Below, piece by piece: positions 49,696 through 58,770 of a DNA stretch of 64,000 nt. The translations under genes were made by a program, and so were the position numbers. Location of the stretch: NCBI GenBank assembly GCA_902548405.1, contig CACCRN010000003.1, positions 1 to 64,000 of the forward strand. Direction: 5' to 3'. Numbering within the stretch: the first letter of the stretch is position 1; every line of letters begins with the position of its first letter. The notes under the pieces are model-generated. The model was not told the DNA's origin. It worked only from the letters and a program-made list of their open reading frames with translations, and searched no databases. Source of the DNA: an uncultured Pelagibacteraceae bacterium. Its GTDB lineage: Bacteria; Pseudomonadota; Alphaproteobacteria; Pelagibacterales; Pelagibacteraceae.

Positions 49696-50541
49696 ATGGT
49701 AAAAGGCAGAGACGACTTTGTAATTGCCTTAAGATCAGTTTTTTTAAAAAAGAAAGATCAACAAAAGTTTTCACTCATAAGCTTAATTTTTTTATCTGTT
49801 GTTATAATAATTTTAAGTAATTTTAATTTTAAACCAATTCAAATTATTAAATTAGGAATCAACGAAGTAATTTATAGATCTTCTTTTGTTGTATCAGTAC
49901 CAGAAAATAAAATTAAAGGGGCAATAGCTAAATTTAAATCACACCTTAATTTTTATAAAAATCATCAAAACCAATTAATAAAAATAGAGAATACAGATGA
50001 GATTAAAATTTTAAATAGTATTTTAATTGCTGAAAATAAAAGACTTAGAGAGTTGATTGATGAAAGCATAAATTCAGAAGATATATTTGCAAGAGTTTTA
50101 ATTGATAGAGACAGTCCATATTTAAAATCAATAGTCTTGAATAGAGGAACTAAAGACAATGTAAAAATGGGAATGGCAGTAATGGATCGAAATTATTTGG
50201 TTGGTCAGATTATTGAGGTAAATTATTCAAATTCAAGAGCTCTACTTCTGTCAGATTTAAATAGCAAAATACCAGTAGTAATTCAGCCCCCATTTCTACA
50301 AGCTGTAGCCTCTGGAACCGGGAAGGATTATGGAATAATTGAATATACCAAAGATGAGTACAAAGAAAGTCAGATTGAAAATGAGGCTGTTGTATATACC
50401 TCTGGTCTTGCTGGTATTTTTAAACCAGGTATTCCAGTTGGTAAAATAACAAATAGTTCAGAGCAACTAAGTTTTTTTTCTGATTTTGGACAATTAAGTT
50501 TTGTAAAGATTGTAGAATTTAAAATAGGGGAGGGTCAATAA
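49696..50541 (+). CDS. mreC: MreC, rod-shape protein
   Basis: A 281-residue periplasmic protein with one N-terminal helix (about residues 23-42), a coiled-coil stretch (about 70-115) and the MreC beta-domain (ARVLIDRDSPYLKSIVLNRGTKDNVKMGMAV; QPPFLQAVASGTGKD; YTSGLAGIFKPGIPVGKI). It links MreB to the cell-wall synthases. Starts three bases after mreB and overlaps mreD by one base. Confidence 0.93.
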   Translation: MVKGRDDFVIALRSVFLKKKDQQKFSLISLIFLSVVIIILSNFNFKPIQIIKLGINEVIYRSSFVVSVPENKIKGAIAKFKSHLNFYKNHQNQLIKIENTDEIKILNSILIAENKRLRELIDESINSEDIFARVLIDRDSPYLKSIVLNRGTKDNVKMGMAVMDRNYLVGQIIEVNYSNSRALLLSDLNSKIPVVIQPPFLQAVASGTGKDYGIIEYTKDEYKESQIENEAVVYTSGLAGIFKPGIPVGKITNSSEQLSFFSDFGQLSFVKIVEFKIGEGQ

Positions 50542-51059
50542 TGGCTTCATTGAATAAAAGTACATTTTTTAGATCATTCCTCTCTTATTTGCCGATTATT
50601 ATTTTGTTTTTTTCAGTGTTTAATGAATTTGACTTTAATTATTTAAAGTTAGATTATTTTTCATTCAACTTCATTTTCATTTTAATCTTTTTTTGGACTT
50701 TAAGAAATCCAGATTACTTAGGATATTTCTCAATTTTCTTAGCAGGAATTATTAACGACGTAGTAATTGGTATTCCAATTGGAATAAGCAGTTTTTGTTA
50801 TTTACTAATCTGTGCCATTACCTCGTATATTAGACAAATTACACTAAGTCCAAAATTCATAAATGATTGGCTTTCATTTGTCATTGCAGTTTTGCTTATA
50901 AATTCAATTCAAGTGATAATCTTAGACTTAGTATTTTTATATCAGGTAGATTTTATGGACTACTTAATAAACTCTGGTTTTACTTTTCTATTTTACCCAT
51001 TATTTTTTATTTTATTTAACATTTTAAATAGCAAAATTTTAAATAAACAGAATGATTAG
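50541..51059 (+). CDS. mreD: MreD, rod-shape membrane protein
   Basis: A 172-residue, very hydrophobic inner-membrane protein with about five helices. Sequence conservation in MreD is low; FWTLRNPDYLGYFSIFLAGIINDVVIGIPIG (residues about 51-81) is the recognisable P-(D/E)...G...D...G pattern, and the gene's place between mreC and mrdA makes the call firm. Overlaps both neighbours (1 and 8 bases). Confidence 0.85.
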   Translation: MASLNKSTFFRSFLSYLPIIILFFSVFNEFDFNYLKLDYFSFNFIFILIFFWTLRNPDYLGYFSIFLAGIINDVVIGIPIGISSFCYLLICAITSYIRQITLSPKFINDWLSFVIAVLLINSIQVIILDLVFLYQVDFMDYLINSGFTFLFYPLFFILFNILNSKILNKQND

Positions 51060-52956
51060 TGGTAATTCAGGTATTAGAAAAACAGACGTAATTAATAGAC
51101 GGATGTTTATTATTGGTGCTGCAAAAGTAATTATTTTTACAGGAATTATAGCTAGACTTTTTTCTCTGCAAGTTAACGAAAATAAAAAATATCTTACTCT
51201 TTCAGATAAAAATAGAATTAGAGAGTGGAAGTTACCACCAATAAGAGGCGATATAGTGGATTATTTTGGCAATGTCATAGCCGGAAATTTAAAAGTATAT
51301 CAACTTCATATAATTCCTGAACAAGTTGAAAACTTCAATTATTTGTTAACTCGATTAAAAACTCTACTTAACCTGAGTGATAAAAAAATAGAAAAAATTG
51401 TAAAATCAAAAAATAAATTAAAACCTTGGGAAAGTATTATTGTTTCTGAAAATTTATCTTGGAGTGATTTTTTAAAAATAAATAATTATTTATATGACTT
51501 AGTTGGTGTTAAACCAGTTATGACCATTTCAAGAAATTACCCTTTTAGCGAAACTTATACTCATATTCTAGGATATGTCAGTCAACCTAATGAAGAAGAG
51601 ATTTTAGCTAATGAAACTGTTCAAGAAAGATTTGTTCCAGGTATGAAAATTGGAAAATTAGGTTTAGAAAAAACTTTAGAAAATTACTTGATTGGTACAA
51701 ATGCTATCCAAAGATATGAAGTAAACGCTTATGGGAAAAGAATTAATCAACTTGAGCATCAAAAAGGAAAACAAGGTTTAAGAGTAAGATTAACTGTTGA
51801 TACTGAGGTTCAGAAAGCTTGTGGAAAACTTTTAAATGACCGAGCTGGATCAATAAGTGTAATGGATATTTATACGGGTGATATCATAGCAATGTACTCT
51901 TCTCCATCCTACGACCCAAACAAATTTTTATTTGGAATAAGTAATGATGATTGGTCATTAATTAGAAATAATCCATTAAAACCACTAGTAAATAAGACAC
52001 TTGCAGGACTTTATTCTCCAGGATCTACAATAAAACCAATTGTAGCTTTATCTGCTTTAGAAAATAAAATTGTTAGTCCAAGTTTTAAAGTTAAATGCAC
52101 TGGTAAGATGGAACTCTATGGACAGACCTTTCACTGTTGGAAAGAAAAAGGTCATGGATTTGTAAGTTTAAAAAATGCAATGAAACAATCATGTGATACC
52201 TATTTTTATGAAGTTGCAAGATTACTAGGAGTAGATCGATTAAATGTTACAGCTGAAAAATTTGGCCTTGGTAAAAAAGTGTTAGGAGATTATTTTGATT
52301 TTGAAAAATCAGGTTTATTTCCAAACACTAAATGGAAAAAAAATAATCTTGGAAAAGGTTGGGTTCTTGGTGAAACATTAATAACTGGAATAGGTCAAGG
52401 TTACACTCAAACAACTCCACTTCAATTATGCCTTATGACAGCTCAGATTGCTAATGGAGGCTACTCTATAAAACCAAGAATAATAGTTGATAATAATGCT
52501 GTTTCTTTCGAAGAAGCTAAAAATAAATTTGAAGAAGGGTCTTCATTTTCTGAAGAAAAAAAATTATTTGAGAATCCTAAAAATATAAAAATTGTTCAAG
52601 AGGCCATGTTTAGTTCAACTAATGAATTATACGGCACATCATACAAATCTAGAATAGACGATCCAAAATATCAATTTGCTGGTAAAACTGGAACTGCGCA
52701 GGTTAAGAGAATTAGTATGCGAGAAAGAGAACTTGATCTTAAAATTGAGCAAATCCCTTATAAAGATCGAGATCACGCATTATTCGTTGCTTATGGTCCG
52801 TATATTAATCCAAGATACGCATTAAGTGTTATAGTTGAGCATGGTGGCTCAGGAAGTAAAACTGCAGCACCAATTGCAAAAGAATTGTTCAAATTAATAA
52901 TTGATAGAAACGATCTAAGAAATAAACAAAAAAATTTTGAGGAAATAGAAATTTGA
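51052..52956 (+). CDS. mrdA: MrdA, penicillin-binding protein 2
   Basis: A 634-residue class B transpeptidase. One N-terminal helix (about 20-38), a pedestal/dimerisation region (about 55-235, with WKLPPIRGDIVDYFGNVIA), and the transpeptidase domain with the active serine in SPGSTIKP (about 325), SCD for the SxN motif (QSCDTYFYE, about 380) and KTGTAQ (about 545). It cross-links peptidoglycan for lateral growth with RodA. Full length; overlaps mreD by 8 bases and rodA by one. Confidence 0.95.
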   Translation: MISGNSGIRKTDVINRRMFIIGAAKVIIFTGIIARLFSLQVNENKKYLTLSDKNRIREWKLPPIRGDIVDYFGNVIAGNLKVYQLHIIPEQVENFNYLLTRLKTLLNLSDKKIEKIVKSKNKLKPWESIIVSENLSWSDFLKINNYLYDLVGVKPVMTISRNYPFSETYTHILGYVSQPNEEEILANETVQERFVPGMKIGKLGLEKTLENYLIGTNAIQRYEVNAYGKRINQLEHQKGKQGLRVRLTVDTEVQKACGKLLNDRAGSISVMDIYTGDIIAMYSSPSYDPNKFLFGISNDDWSLIRNNPLKPLVNKTLAGLYSPGSTIKPIVALSALENKIVSPSFKVKCTGKMELYGQTFHCWKEKGHGFVSLKNAMKQSCDTYFYEVARLLGVDRLNVTAEKFGLGKKVLGDYFDFEKSGLFPNTKWKKNNLGKGWVLGETLITGIGQGYTQTTPLQLCLMTAQIANGGYSIKPRIIVDNNAVSFEEAKNKFEEGSSFSEEKKLFENPKNIKIVQEAMFSSTNELYGTSYKSRIDDPKYQFAGKTGTAQVKRISMRERELDLKIEQIPYKDRDHALFVAYGPYINPRYALSVIVEHGGSGSKTAAPIAKELFKLIIDRNDLRNKQKNFEEIEI

Positions 52957-54080
52957 TGTTTCAACACGATAGATTAAATAACGAACTTACTTTTTGGCAA
53001 AAGGTTAAAGAGTTAGATTATATTTTACTGATAAGTATATTTTTACTTTCAATATTAAGTTTATTTGTGATGTACTCAACAGATGGAGGAGAAATTCTAT
53101 TTCATACAAAAAGTCATTTTAGTAAAATAGTAGTTTTTTTCCCTCTAATGATTTTAATTGCGTTTTTTAATATTAGATGGTGGCACAACTTATCATACTT
53201 GTTTTATATAGCTGTAATTCTTCTACTAATTTATGTTTCTTTTTTTGGAATAAAATCATCAGGCTCAAGAAGATGGATGGATTTATATTTATTTAATTTA
53301 CAGCCATCCGAGTTAATGAAAATAGCAATTATACTTTGCTTAGCAAAATATTATCACAGGGTTAAAATTGAAAATGTAAACTCAGTTACAAGTATCATGA
53401 CAGTTATTACTATAATTTTAATACCAATTATTATGGTGCTCTCACAACCAGATTTAGGAACTTCAATTCTCATTGCATTAAGTGGACTAATTGTTTTATG
53501 GCTGGGAGGCGTTAAGATAAAATATTTTATTTATTCTTTTATAGTTTTTTTAATATCACTACCTTTTGTAATTTCTTTCTTAAAGCCTTATCAAAAATTG
53601 AGAATATTGACTTTTTTAGACCCTGATAGAGATCCATTGGGCGCTGGTTATCAAATAATTCAGTCAAAAATAGCAATAGGTTCTGGTGGCTTAGAGGGGA
53701 AAGGTTTTTTAAAAGGCACGCAAAGTTATTTGGATTTTTTACCTGAAAAACATACTGATTTTATATTCACTTTATTTTCTGAAGAGTTTGGATTTATAGG
53801 ATCAGTAGGATTATTAATTTTGTATTCAATTATTATTATCAGAATTTTGAGAATAGGTGCTATCTCAAGAAGTAATTTTTCAAGGTTATTCTGTTTTGGA
53901 TTTGCTTTTGCAATATTCATTTACATTGTTGTAAATCTTTCAATGGTCTTAGGTTTATTGCCAATTGTTGGTTCTCCATTACCGATAATGTCCTACGGAG
54001 GTTCCTCTATGTTAGCAACTATGATCGGATTTGGTATTGTTCTTAGCGCCAAGATAAATCACAAACAGATGATTGCTTAA
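52956..54080 (+). CDS. rodA: RodA, SEDS peptidoglycan glycosyltransferase
   Basis: A 374-residue membrane protein of the SEDS family with about ten helices. Motifs include SRRWMDLYLFNLQPSELMKIAI (about 106-127), LSQPDLGTSI, the extracellular GAGYQIIQSKIAIGSGGLEGKGF loop (about 230-252) and LLPIVGSPLPIMSYGGSSML near the end. It polymerises glycan strands with MrdA. The TTG at 52953 is in frame just upstream, but ATG 52956, within the TGATG overlap with mrdA, is preferred; a GAGGAAAT ribosome site lies upstream. Confidence 0.95.
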   Translation: MFQHDRLNNELTFWQKVKELDYILLISIFLLSILSLFVMYSTDGGEILFHTKSHFSKIVVFFPLMILIAFFNIRWWHNLSYLFYIAVILLLIYVSFFGIKSSGSRRWMDLYLFNLQPSELMKIAIILCLAKYYHRVKIENVNSVTSIMTVITIILIPIIMVLSQPDLGTSILIALSGLIVLWLGGVKIKYFIYSFIVFLISLPFVISFLKPYQKLRILTFLDPDRDPLGAGYQIIQSKIAIGSGGLEGKGFLKGTQSYLDFLPEKHTDFIFTLFSEEFGFIGSVGLLILYSIIIIRILRIGAISRSNFSRLFCFGFAFAIFIYIVVNLSMVLGLLPIVGSPLPIMSYGGSSMLATMIGFGIVLSAKINHKQMIA

Positions 54081-54148
54081 AATATTTAATTTAATTAAGC
54101 ATAATTTGTCACTATGAAACTTTAATTTTTTAATTGTATAAAGTCCTT

Positions 54149-55390
54149 ATGAATAAGAACATTACGGTTGGAATAGTTGGTGCAGGTATCCAAGGTGTTT
54201 CAAATGCATTGTTCCTTCAAAAAAAGGGATTTAATGTAACAATATTTGATAGAGATAATCCTGGAAGCCAAGCAGCATCGTATGGAAATGCAGGACATTT
54301 TTCGCCTTATGCTTCACTTTCTTTAAATAGAACTGATGTCTTAGCGGATGTTCCGGCTATGTTATTAAGTTCAACAGGTCCTCTAGCTTTAAAATGGAAT
54401 TATGTTCCAAAAATGATTCCATGGTTCATAAAATTTATCATGAACACCACAAAAACTAAGATGATGCACACAGCAAAAAATATGCATCAAATTTTAGATT
54501 TAGCTCTACCGGCGTATGATGAATTATTTGATGAAATAGATCTTGAAGGATTAGTGGAAAACAAAGGAATACTTTATATCTGGAATGATCAGGATTTAAA
54601 AAGTAGGGAATTAGAAATTAGAGTTAGAGATGAATTGGGAGTAGAGCAGCAACTAGTTAATAAAGCTGAAATTCATGATTTAGAACCCCATATTAAACCT
54701 TTCTATCATGCTGGAGTTTACTATCCTTATGCAAGACATGCTCGAAATCCAAAAAGAATCCTTTTAAAATTATTTGATCTATTTTTACAAAAAGGTGGAA
54801 AGTTTAACAAAGTAAATATTAAAGATATAAAATTTGATGATGAAAAACCTATTTTTAAAACTGAAACACAAAGTTATGTTTTTGATAAAGCAGTAATTGC
54901 TTGTGGCGCTTTTTCTAAAAAATTGACTGATAATTTAGATGAACAAATTCCTCTAGATACTGAAAGAGGATATCATGTTCATTTTAAAAACTGTGATCAT
55001 TTATTAAGCCGACCAGTAATATTTTCAAACCGTGGTTTTGGTATTACACCAATGGAACAAGGATTAAGAGTAGTTGGTACAGTTGAATTTGGTGGATTGG
55101 AAAATCCTTTGTCAAAATCTAGAGTTAAAAATTTAATTAATAATGCAAAATATATGCTTGGTGATTTACCCGAGCATGAGGATGAGTGGTTAGGATTTAG
55201 ACCAACTTTACCAGACTTTTTACCTGTCATGGGGCCATCAAAAAATTATAAAAATGTTTATTATTGTTTTGGACATCATCATTTAGGATGGACTTTAGGC
55301 CCAATTTCTGGAAAGATTGTTTCAGGAATGATTGCGAACGAAAATACAAACTTAGATTTAAAACCTTATAGTTCGTTAAGATTTAGCTAA
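54149..55390 (+). CDS. FAD-dependent oxidoreductase, D-amino acid dehydrogenase-like
   Basis: A 413-residue DAO-family flavoprotein. The Rossmann FAD site is VGIVGAGIQGVSNALFLQKKG (glycines at about 10-15), followed by FDRDNPGSQAASYGNAGHFSP, a DadA-like motif. The C-terminal part has GLRVVGTVEFGG, the WLGFRPTLPDFLPVMGPS stretch and GHHHLGWTLGP, as in D-amino acid dehydrogenases. DadA oxidises D-amino acids to keto acids with quinone as acceptor; the real substrate is uncertain. An in-frame TTG lies at 54134 but ATG 54149 is preferred. It starts a closely spaced run with a DMT transporter, a hydroxyacid dehydrogenase, an HDAC-like hydrolase and MsrB. Confidence 0.83.
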   Translation: MNKNITVGIVGAGIQGVSNALFLQKKGFNVTIFDRDNPGSQAASYGNAGHFSPYASLSLNRTDVLADVPAMLLSSTGPLALKWNYVPKMIPWFIKFIMNTTKTKMMHTAKNMHQILDLALPAYDELFDEIDLEGLVENKGILYIWNDQDLKSRELEIRVRDELGVEQQLVNKAEIHDLEPHIKPFYHAGVYYPYARHARNPKRILLKLFDLFLQKGGKFNKVNIKDIKFDDEKPIFKTETQSYVFDKAVIACGAFSKKLTDNLDEQIPLDTERGYHVHFKNCDHLLSRPVIFSNRGFGITPMEQGLRVVGTVEFGGLENPLSKSRVKNLINNAKYMLGDLPEHEDEWLGFRPTLPDFLPVMGPSKNYKNVYYCFGHHHLGWTLGPISGKIVSGMIANENTNLDLKPYSSLRFS

Positions 55391-56287
55391 GTGGGTCAGA
55401 ACGCCAAAGCATATTTAATGTTGGTTTGTGCAACATTATTTTGGGCAGGCAATTTTACAATTGCAAAGTTTGCATACTTGCAAAACATACCACCAAATAC
55501 TCTTTCATTTTTAAGATGGTGTCTTGTATGGATAATTTTATTTCCCTTTACCTATCAGGAGATATTTAAATTAAAGTATAAAATTAAAGAAAATTTATCT
55601 TTATTTTTTATCCTTGGCTTTACCAGTGTTTGTATATTTACTTCATTTACTTATAATGCTTTAAATCATACCCAAGTAATCAATGCATCTCTTTTTAATA
55701 CTGCAATACCAGTCACAATAATTTTAGTTTGTTTTTTGTTAAAAATTGAAAAAACAAATATTTTTCAATTATCAGGCCTGTTTATTTCTGTATTAGGTAT
55801 TTTAGCTATTATCACAAGATTGGATCTTAATATTTTGCTTTCTTTAAATTTTAATAAAGGAGATTTATTTATGATAGGTGCGATAATTGCATGGGGAGTT
55901 TATTCAGCATATTTAAGAAAAAGAAATTTTGATGTTTCTCTACTTGCCCTTGTGCAAATCATATGCACTTTTGGCCTAATATTTCTTTTACCTCTATTTT
56001 TTATAGATATAATTCAAGATAAGGTTGTAGAGATAAATAGTAACTTTTTTTATATTTTATTTTATATTGCTTTGTTTCCAAGTATTGGCTCTTACTATTG
56101 TTGGGCAGGTGCTGTTGCGATAATTGGAGCTAATCGGGCAGGAATTTTTTTATCATTAATTCCATTATTCAGCACAATTTTTGCAATTATACTTTTTAAT
56201 GAAAAATTTTTATTTTTTCATTTAATTGGGTCTATTTTAATTATATTAGGTCTATTTTTATCAAACAAAAAAATTAAAAATGCTTAA
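55391..56287 (+). CDS. EamA/DMT-family transporter
   Basis: A 298-residue membrane protein with ten predicted helices in two EamA repeats (about residues 8-140 and 155-290); FWAGNFTIAKFAYLQNIPPNTLSFLRW is the typical opening. The family exports amino acids and other metabolites or imports small organics; direction and ligand are unknown. Starts with GTG immediately after the oxidoreductase stop (no gap) and overlaps the next gene by eight bases, so it is part of the same unit. Confidence 0.88.
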   Translation: MGQNAKAYLMLVCATLFWAGNFTIAKFAYLQNIPPNTLSFLRWCLVWIILFPFTYQEIFKLKYKIKENLSLFFILGFTSVCIFTSFTYNALNHTQVINASLFNTAIPVTIILVCFLLKIEKTNIFQLSGLFISVLGILAIITRLDLNILLSLNFNKGDLFMIGAIIAWGVYSAYLRKRNFDVSLLALVQIICTFGLIFLLPLFFIDIIQDKVVEINSNFFYILFYIALFPSIGSYYCWAGAVAIIGANRAGIFLSLIPLFSTIFAIILFNEKFLFFHLIGSILIILGLFLSNKKIKNA

Positions 56288-57230
56288 AGTAGCTATATTA
56301 GATGATTACCAAAATGTTGCTCAACAATTTGTTGATTTAGAAAAATTATCTGGAAAATATGAATTTAAAATTTTCAGTGAACCTTTTGTAGACGAAGCGG
56401 ACGCTATTGAACAATTAGCTGATTTTGAGGCTCTTTTGATAATGAGGGAAAGAACTCCAATTACAAAAAATCTTATTGATAATTTAAGTGATTTAAAATT
56501 TGTTATCACAAGTGGATTAAGAAATAGATCTATAGATCTTGAGGCTGCTAAAAAAAGAAAAATTATAGTTTGTGGAACAGATATTAATATCAATCCAACA
56601 CCAGAATTAACTTGGGCATTAATTCTTGGCTTAGCTAGAAATTTTAAAGAAGAGTTTGATAATATGTATCAAGGATACTGGCAAACTACTATTGGTGTTG
56701 AGCTAAAAGGAAAAATATTAGGATTAATAGGATTGGGAAGAGTAGGGAGTGAAGTTGCAAAAATTGGAAAAGCTTTTGGAATGCAAGTTATGGCTTGGAG
56801 TGAAAATTTAAGTTTAGATAAATGCAAAGAGCTCGATGTCTTGCCATGTAGCAAAGATGATTTAATTAAGAACTCAGATGTTTTGTCCATTCACGTGCAA
56901 GGTGGAGAGAGATACAAAGATTGCATAACATTAAAAGAGTTAGACAATATGAAGAAGACAGCTTTTTTAATTAATACCTCAAGAGGTCCAATAGTTAATG
57001 AAGATGATTTGACTATAGCATTATCAACTAATGTAATTGCTGGAGCTGGAATCGATGTTTATGAAAAAGAACCTCTGCCTGAAAATAATAAATTAAGATT
57101 TTTACCTAACGCTTTGTTAACTCCGCATATAGGATATGTAACAGCAGAAAATTACAGTATTTTTTACAATCAAATGATCGAGGGATTAGAGGCTTGTGTT
57201 AATGGAAAGCCAATCAGAGTTTTAGAGTAA
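56280..57230 (+). CDS. D-2-hydroxyacid dehydrogenase family protein
   Basis: A 316-residue NAD(P)-dependent dehydrogenase. The cofactor loop is GLGRVGSEVAKIGKAFG (about residues 148-164); catalytic residues are Arg in INTSRGPIVNE (about 238), Glu in YEKEPLP (about 266) and His in LTPHIGYV (about 285). The residue after the second strand is not the aspartate typical of NAD-specific enzymes (MAWSENL), so cofactor preference is open. It interconverts a 2-keto acid and D-2-hydroxy acid; the neighbouring oxidoreductase could supply the keto acid. Confidence 0.88.
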   Translation: MLKVAILDDYQNVAQQFVDLEKLSGKYEFKIFSEPFVDEADAIEQLADFEALLIMRERTPITKNLIDNLSDLKFVITSGLRNRSIDLEAAKKRKIIVCGTDININPTPELTWALILGLARNFKEEFDNMYQGYWQTTIGVELKGKILGLIGLGRVGSEVAKIGKAFGMQVMAWSENLSLDKCKELDVLPCSKDDLIKNSDVLSIHVQGGERYKDCITLKELDNMKKTAFLINTSRGPIVNEDDLTIALSTNVIAGAGIDVYEKEPLPENNKLRFLPNALLTPHIGYVTAENYSIFYNQMIEGLEACVNGKPIRVLE

Positions 57231-57232
57231 CC

Positions 57233-58126
57233 ATGGAGTTACCAGTTGTAAATCACGAAGATTATTTTGCAAAAATTGGAGATGATCATAAATTTCCAAT
57301 AAATAAATTTAGTGAACTTGCAAATTATTTAATTAAAAAAAATGTAGTCAAAAAGTTTCATAAACCTTATCCATGCTCATCTGAAACATTAAAATTTGCT
57401 CATTCTGAAAAATATATAAGAGACATCACAAATAAAACTTTAGACAAAGATGGTGTTAAAAAAATAGGTTTTCCTTTGGTAGACAGTGTTGTTAAGAGAT
57501 CTTTGGTTGCAACAGGGGGGACTGTGTTGGCATCAAAACTTGCTATAAATTATGGAATTTCTTGTAATACAGCTGGAGGGAGTCACCACGCTAATTACAA
57601 TGGTGGTGCCGGTTACTGTGTATTTAATGATGTAGCAGTTGCAGCTCATTATTTACTTAACAGGGGCCTAGCAAATAAAATTTTAATTGTAGATCTTGAT
57701 GTTCATCAAGGAAATGGAAATTCAGATATTTTTAAAGAAAATAGAAATGTTTTTACGTTTAGTATGCATTCAAAAACTAATTATCCTGCAAAAAAATCTA
57801 TTAGTGATTTAGACGTAGAACTAGAAGATAACACAGAAGATGATACTTACATCAAAACGTTAAAGCACTATTTAACAGAGTTAAATCAAGAAAATTTTGA
57901 TTTTGTTTTTTATATTGCAGGAGTAGACATTCATTTTAATGATCGATTAGGTAAATTAAAAATTTCCGATCAAGGTGTAAAATTGAGAGATGAGCTAGTA
58001 ATAGAAAATTTTTATTCAAAAAGAATACCTTTTTGTGGAGTTTTAGGAGGAGGATACAATAAAGATTTTGAAAAATTAGTAGAATTGCACTCTTTATTGC
58101 ATCAAACTTGTGCTAAATATATTTAG
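57233..58126 (+). CDS. Histone-deacetylase-family zinc hydrolase
   Basis: A 297-residue HDAC-fold hydrolase of the AcuC/acetylpolyamine amidohydrolase superfamily. The active-site His pair is in GSHHANYNGGAGYCVFNDVAVAA (about residues 118-140), the zinc ligands are in DLDVHQGNG (about 156-164) and AGVDIHFND (about 227-235), and GVLGGGYN is near 266, so it should be catalytically competent. Bacterial members deacetylate small acetyl-amines or acetyl-CoA synthetase; the substrate here is unknown. It starts two bases after the dehydrogenase and abuts msrB without a gap. Confidence 0.88.
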   Translation: MELPVVNHEDYFAKIGDDHKFPINKFSELANYLIKKNVVKKFHKPYPCSSETLKFAHSEKYIRDITNKTLDKDGVKKIGFPLVDSVVKRSLVATGGTVLASKLAINYGISCNTAGGSHHANYNGGAGYCVFNDVAVAAHYLLNRGLANKILIVDLDVHQGNGNSDIFKENRNVFTFSMHSKTNYPAKKSISDLDVELEDNTEDDTYIKTLKHYLTELNQENFDFVFYIAGVDIHFNDRLGKLKISDQGVKLRDELVIENFYSKRIPFCGVLGGGYNKDFEKLVELHSLLHQTCAKYI

Positions 58127-58501
58127 ATGACAAAAAAAATTAATCTAAACCTGACAGCAGAACAAAAATTAATTTTGTTTGAGGAAGGCACAGAACTTGC
58201 TGGATCAAGTGAACTTAATCATGAAAAAAGAGAAGGAAGTTTTCATTGCGCAAATTGTGGTGAGAAATTATTTGATTCAAATACTAAATATGAAAGTGGA
58301 TCTGGTTGGCCATCCTTTTATGAATCTTTGCCAGATGTATTTGAAACAAAAACAGATTATCATTTAGGTTATGGAAGAACAGAATATCATTGTAAAAAAT
58401 GTGGTGGTCACCATGGACATATATTCGATGATGGTCCAGAACCAACAGGGAAAAGATATTGTAATAATGGTGTCTGTTTAGTTTTTAAACCGAAAATTTA
58501 A
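58127..58501 (+). CDS. msrB: MsrB, peptide-methionine (R)-S-oxide reductase
   Basis: A 124-residue enzyme. Zinc is held by C41-x-x-C44 and C89-x-x-C92, and the catalytic cysteine is C112 in GKRYCNN. The resolving cysteine of many MsrBs, in the (S/A)GCGWPSF loop, is serine here (S59), but an extra cysteine, C117, lies five residues after the catalytic one in NNGVC where the usual sequence is NSASL. It may take over the resolving role. It repairs oxidised methionine; a glutaredoxin gene converges on it 8 bases downstream. Confidence 0.93.
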   Translation: MTKKINLNLTAEQKLILFEEGTELAGSSELNHEKREGSFHCANCGEKLFDSNTKYESGSGWPSFYESLPDVFETKTDYHLGYGRTEYHCKKCGGHHGHIFDDGPEPTGKRYCNNGVCLVFKPKI

Positions 58502-58509
58502 AAATAATT

Positions 58510-58767
58510 TTAATTTTTTAGCAAGTCTTGAAGTTTATTTTCTTTTTCTAGAGCTCTTACTTCGTCATAACCACCTATATGTTCCTCATCAAAAAAAATT
58601 TGTGGAATTGTTCTTTTTCCATTTGCTTTTTTAATCATTTCATCCATTGCACCTTCAACTTTTGAAATATCAATTTCATTATATGGAGCATTGTTTCTTG
58701 TTAATAATCTTTTTGCAGCCTCGCAATAGTTACATAGGGGGCCAGTATACATAGTAATTTTTTTCAT
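58510..58767 (-). CDS. grxC: Glutaredoxin (GrxC type)
   Basis: An 85-residue glutaredoxin. The active site is CNYC (residues 12-15) rather than the usual CPYC; other family marks are KRTIPQIFFDEEHIGGYDE, with the cis-proline and GG of the glutathione site. It reduces disulfides with glutathione. The gene is on the minus strand, three bases after the DUF2805 gene, and convergent with msrB. Confidence 0.93.
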   Translation of the reverse strand: MKKITMYTGPLCNYCEAAKRLLTRNNAPYNEIDISKVEGAMDEMIKKANGKRTIPQIFFDEEHIGGYDEVRALEKENKLQDLLKN

Positions 58768-58770
58768 GAC

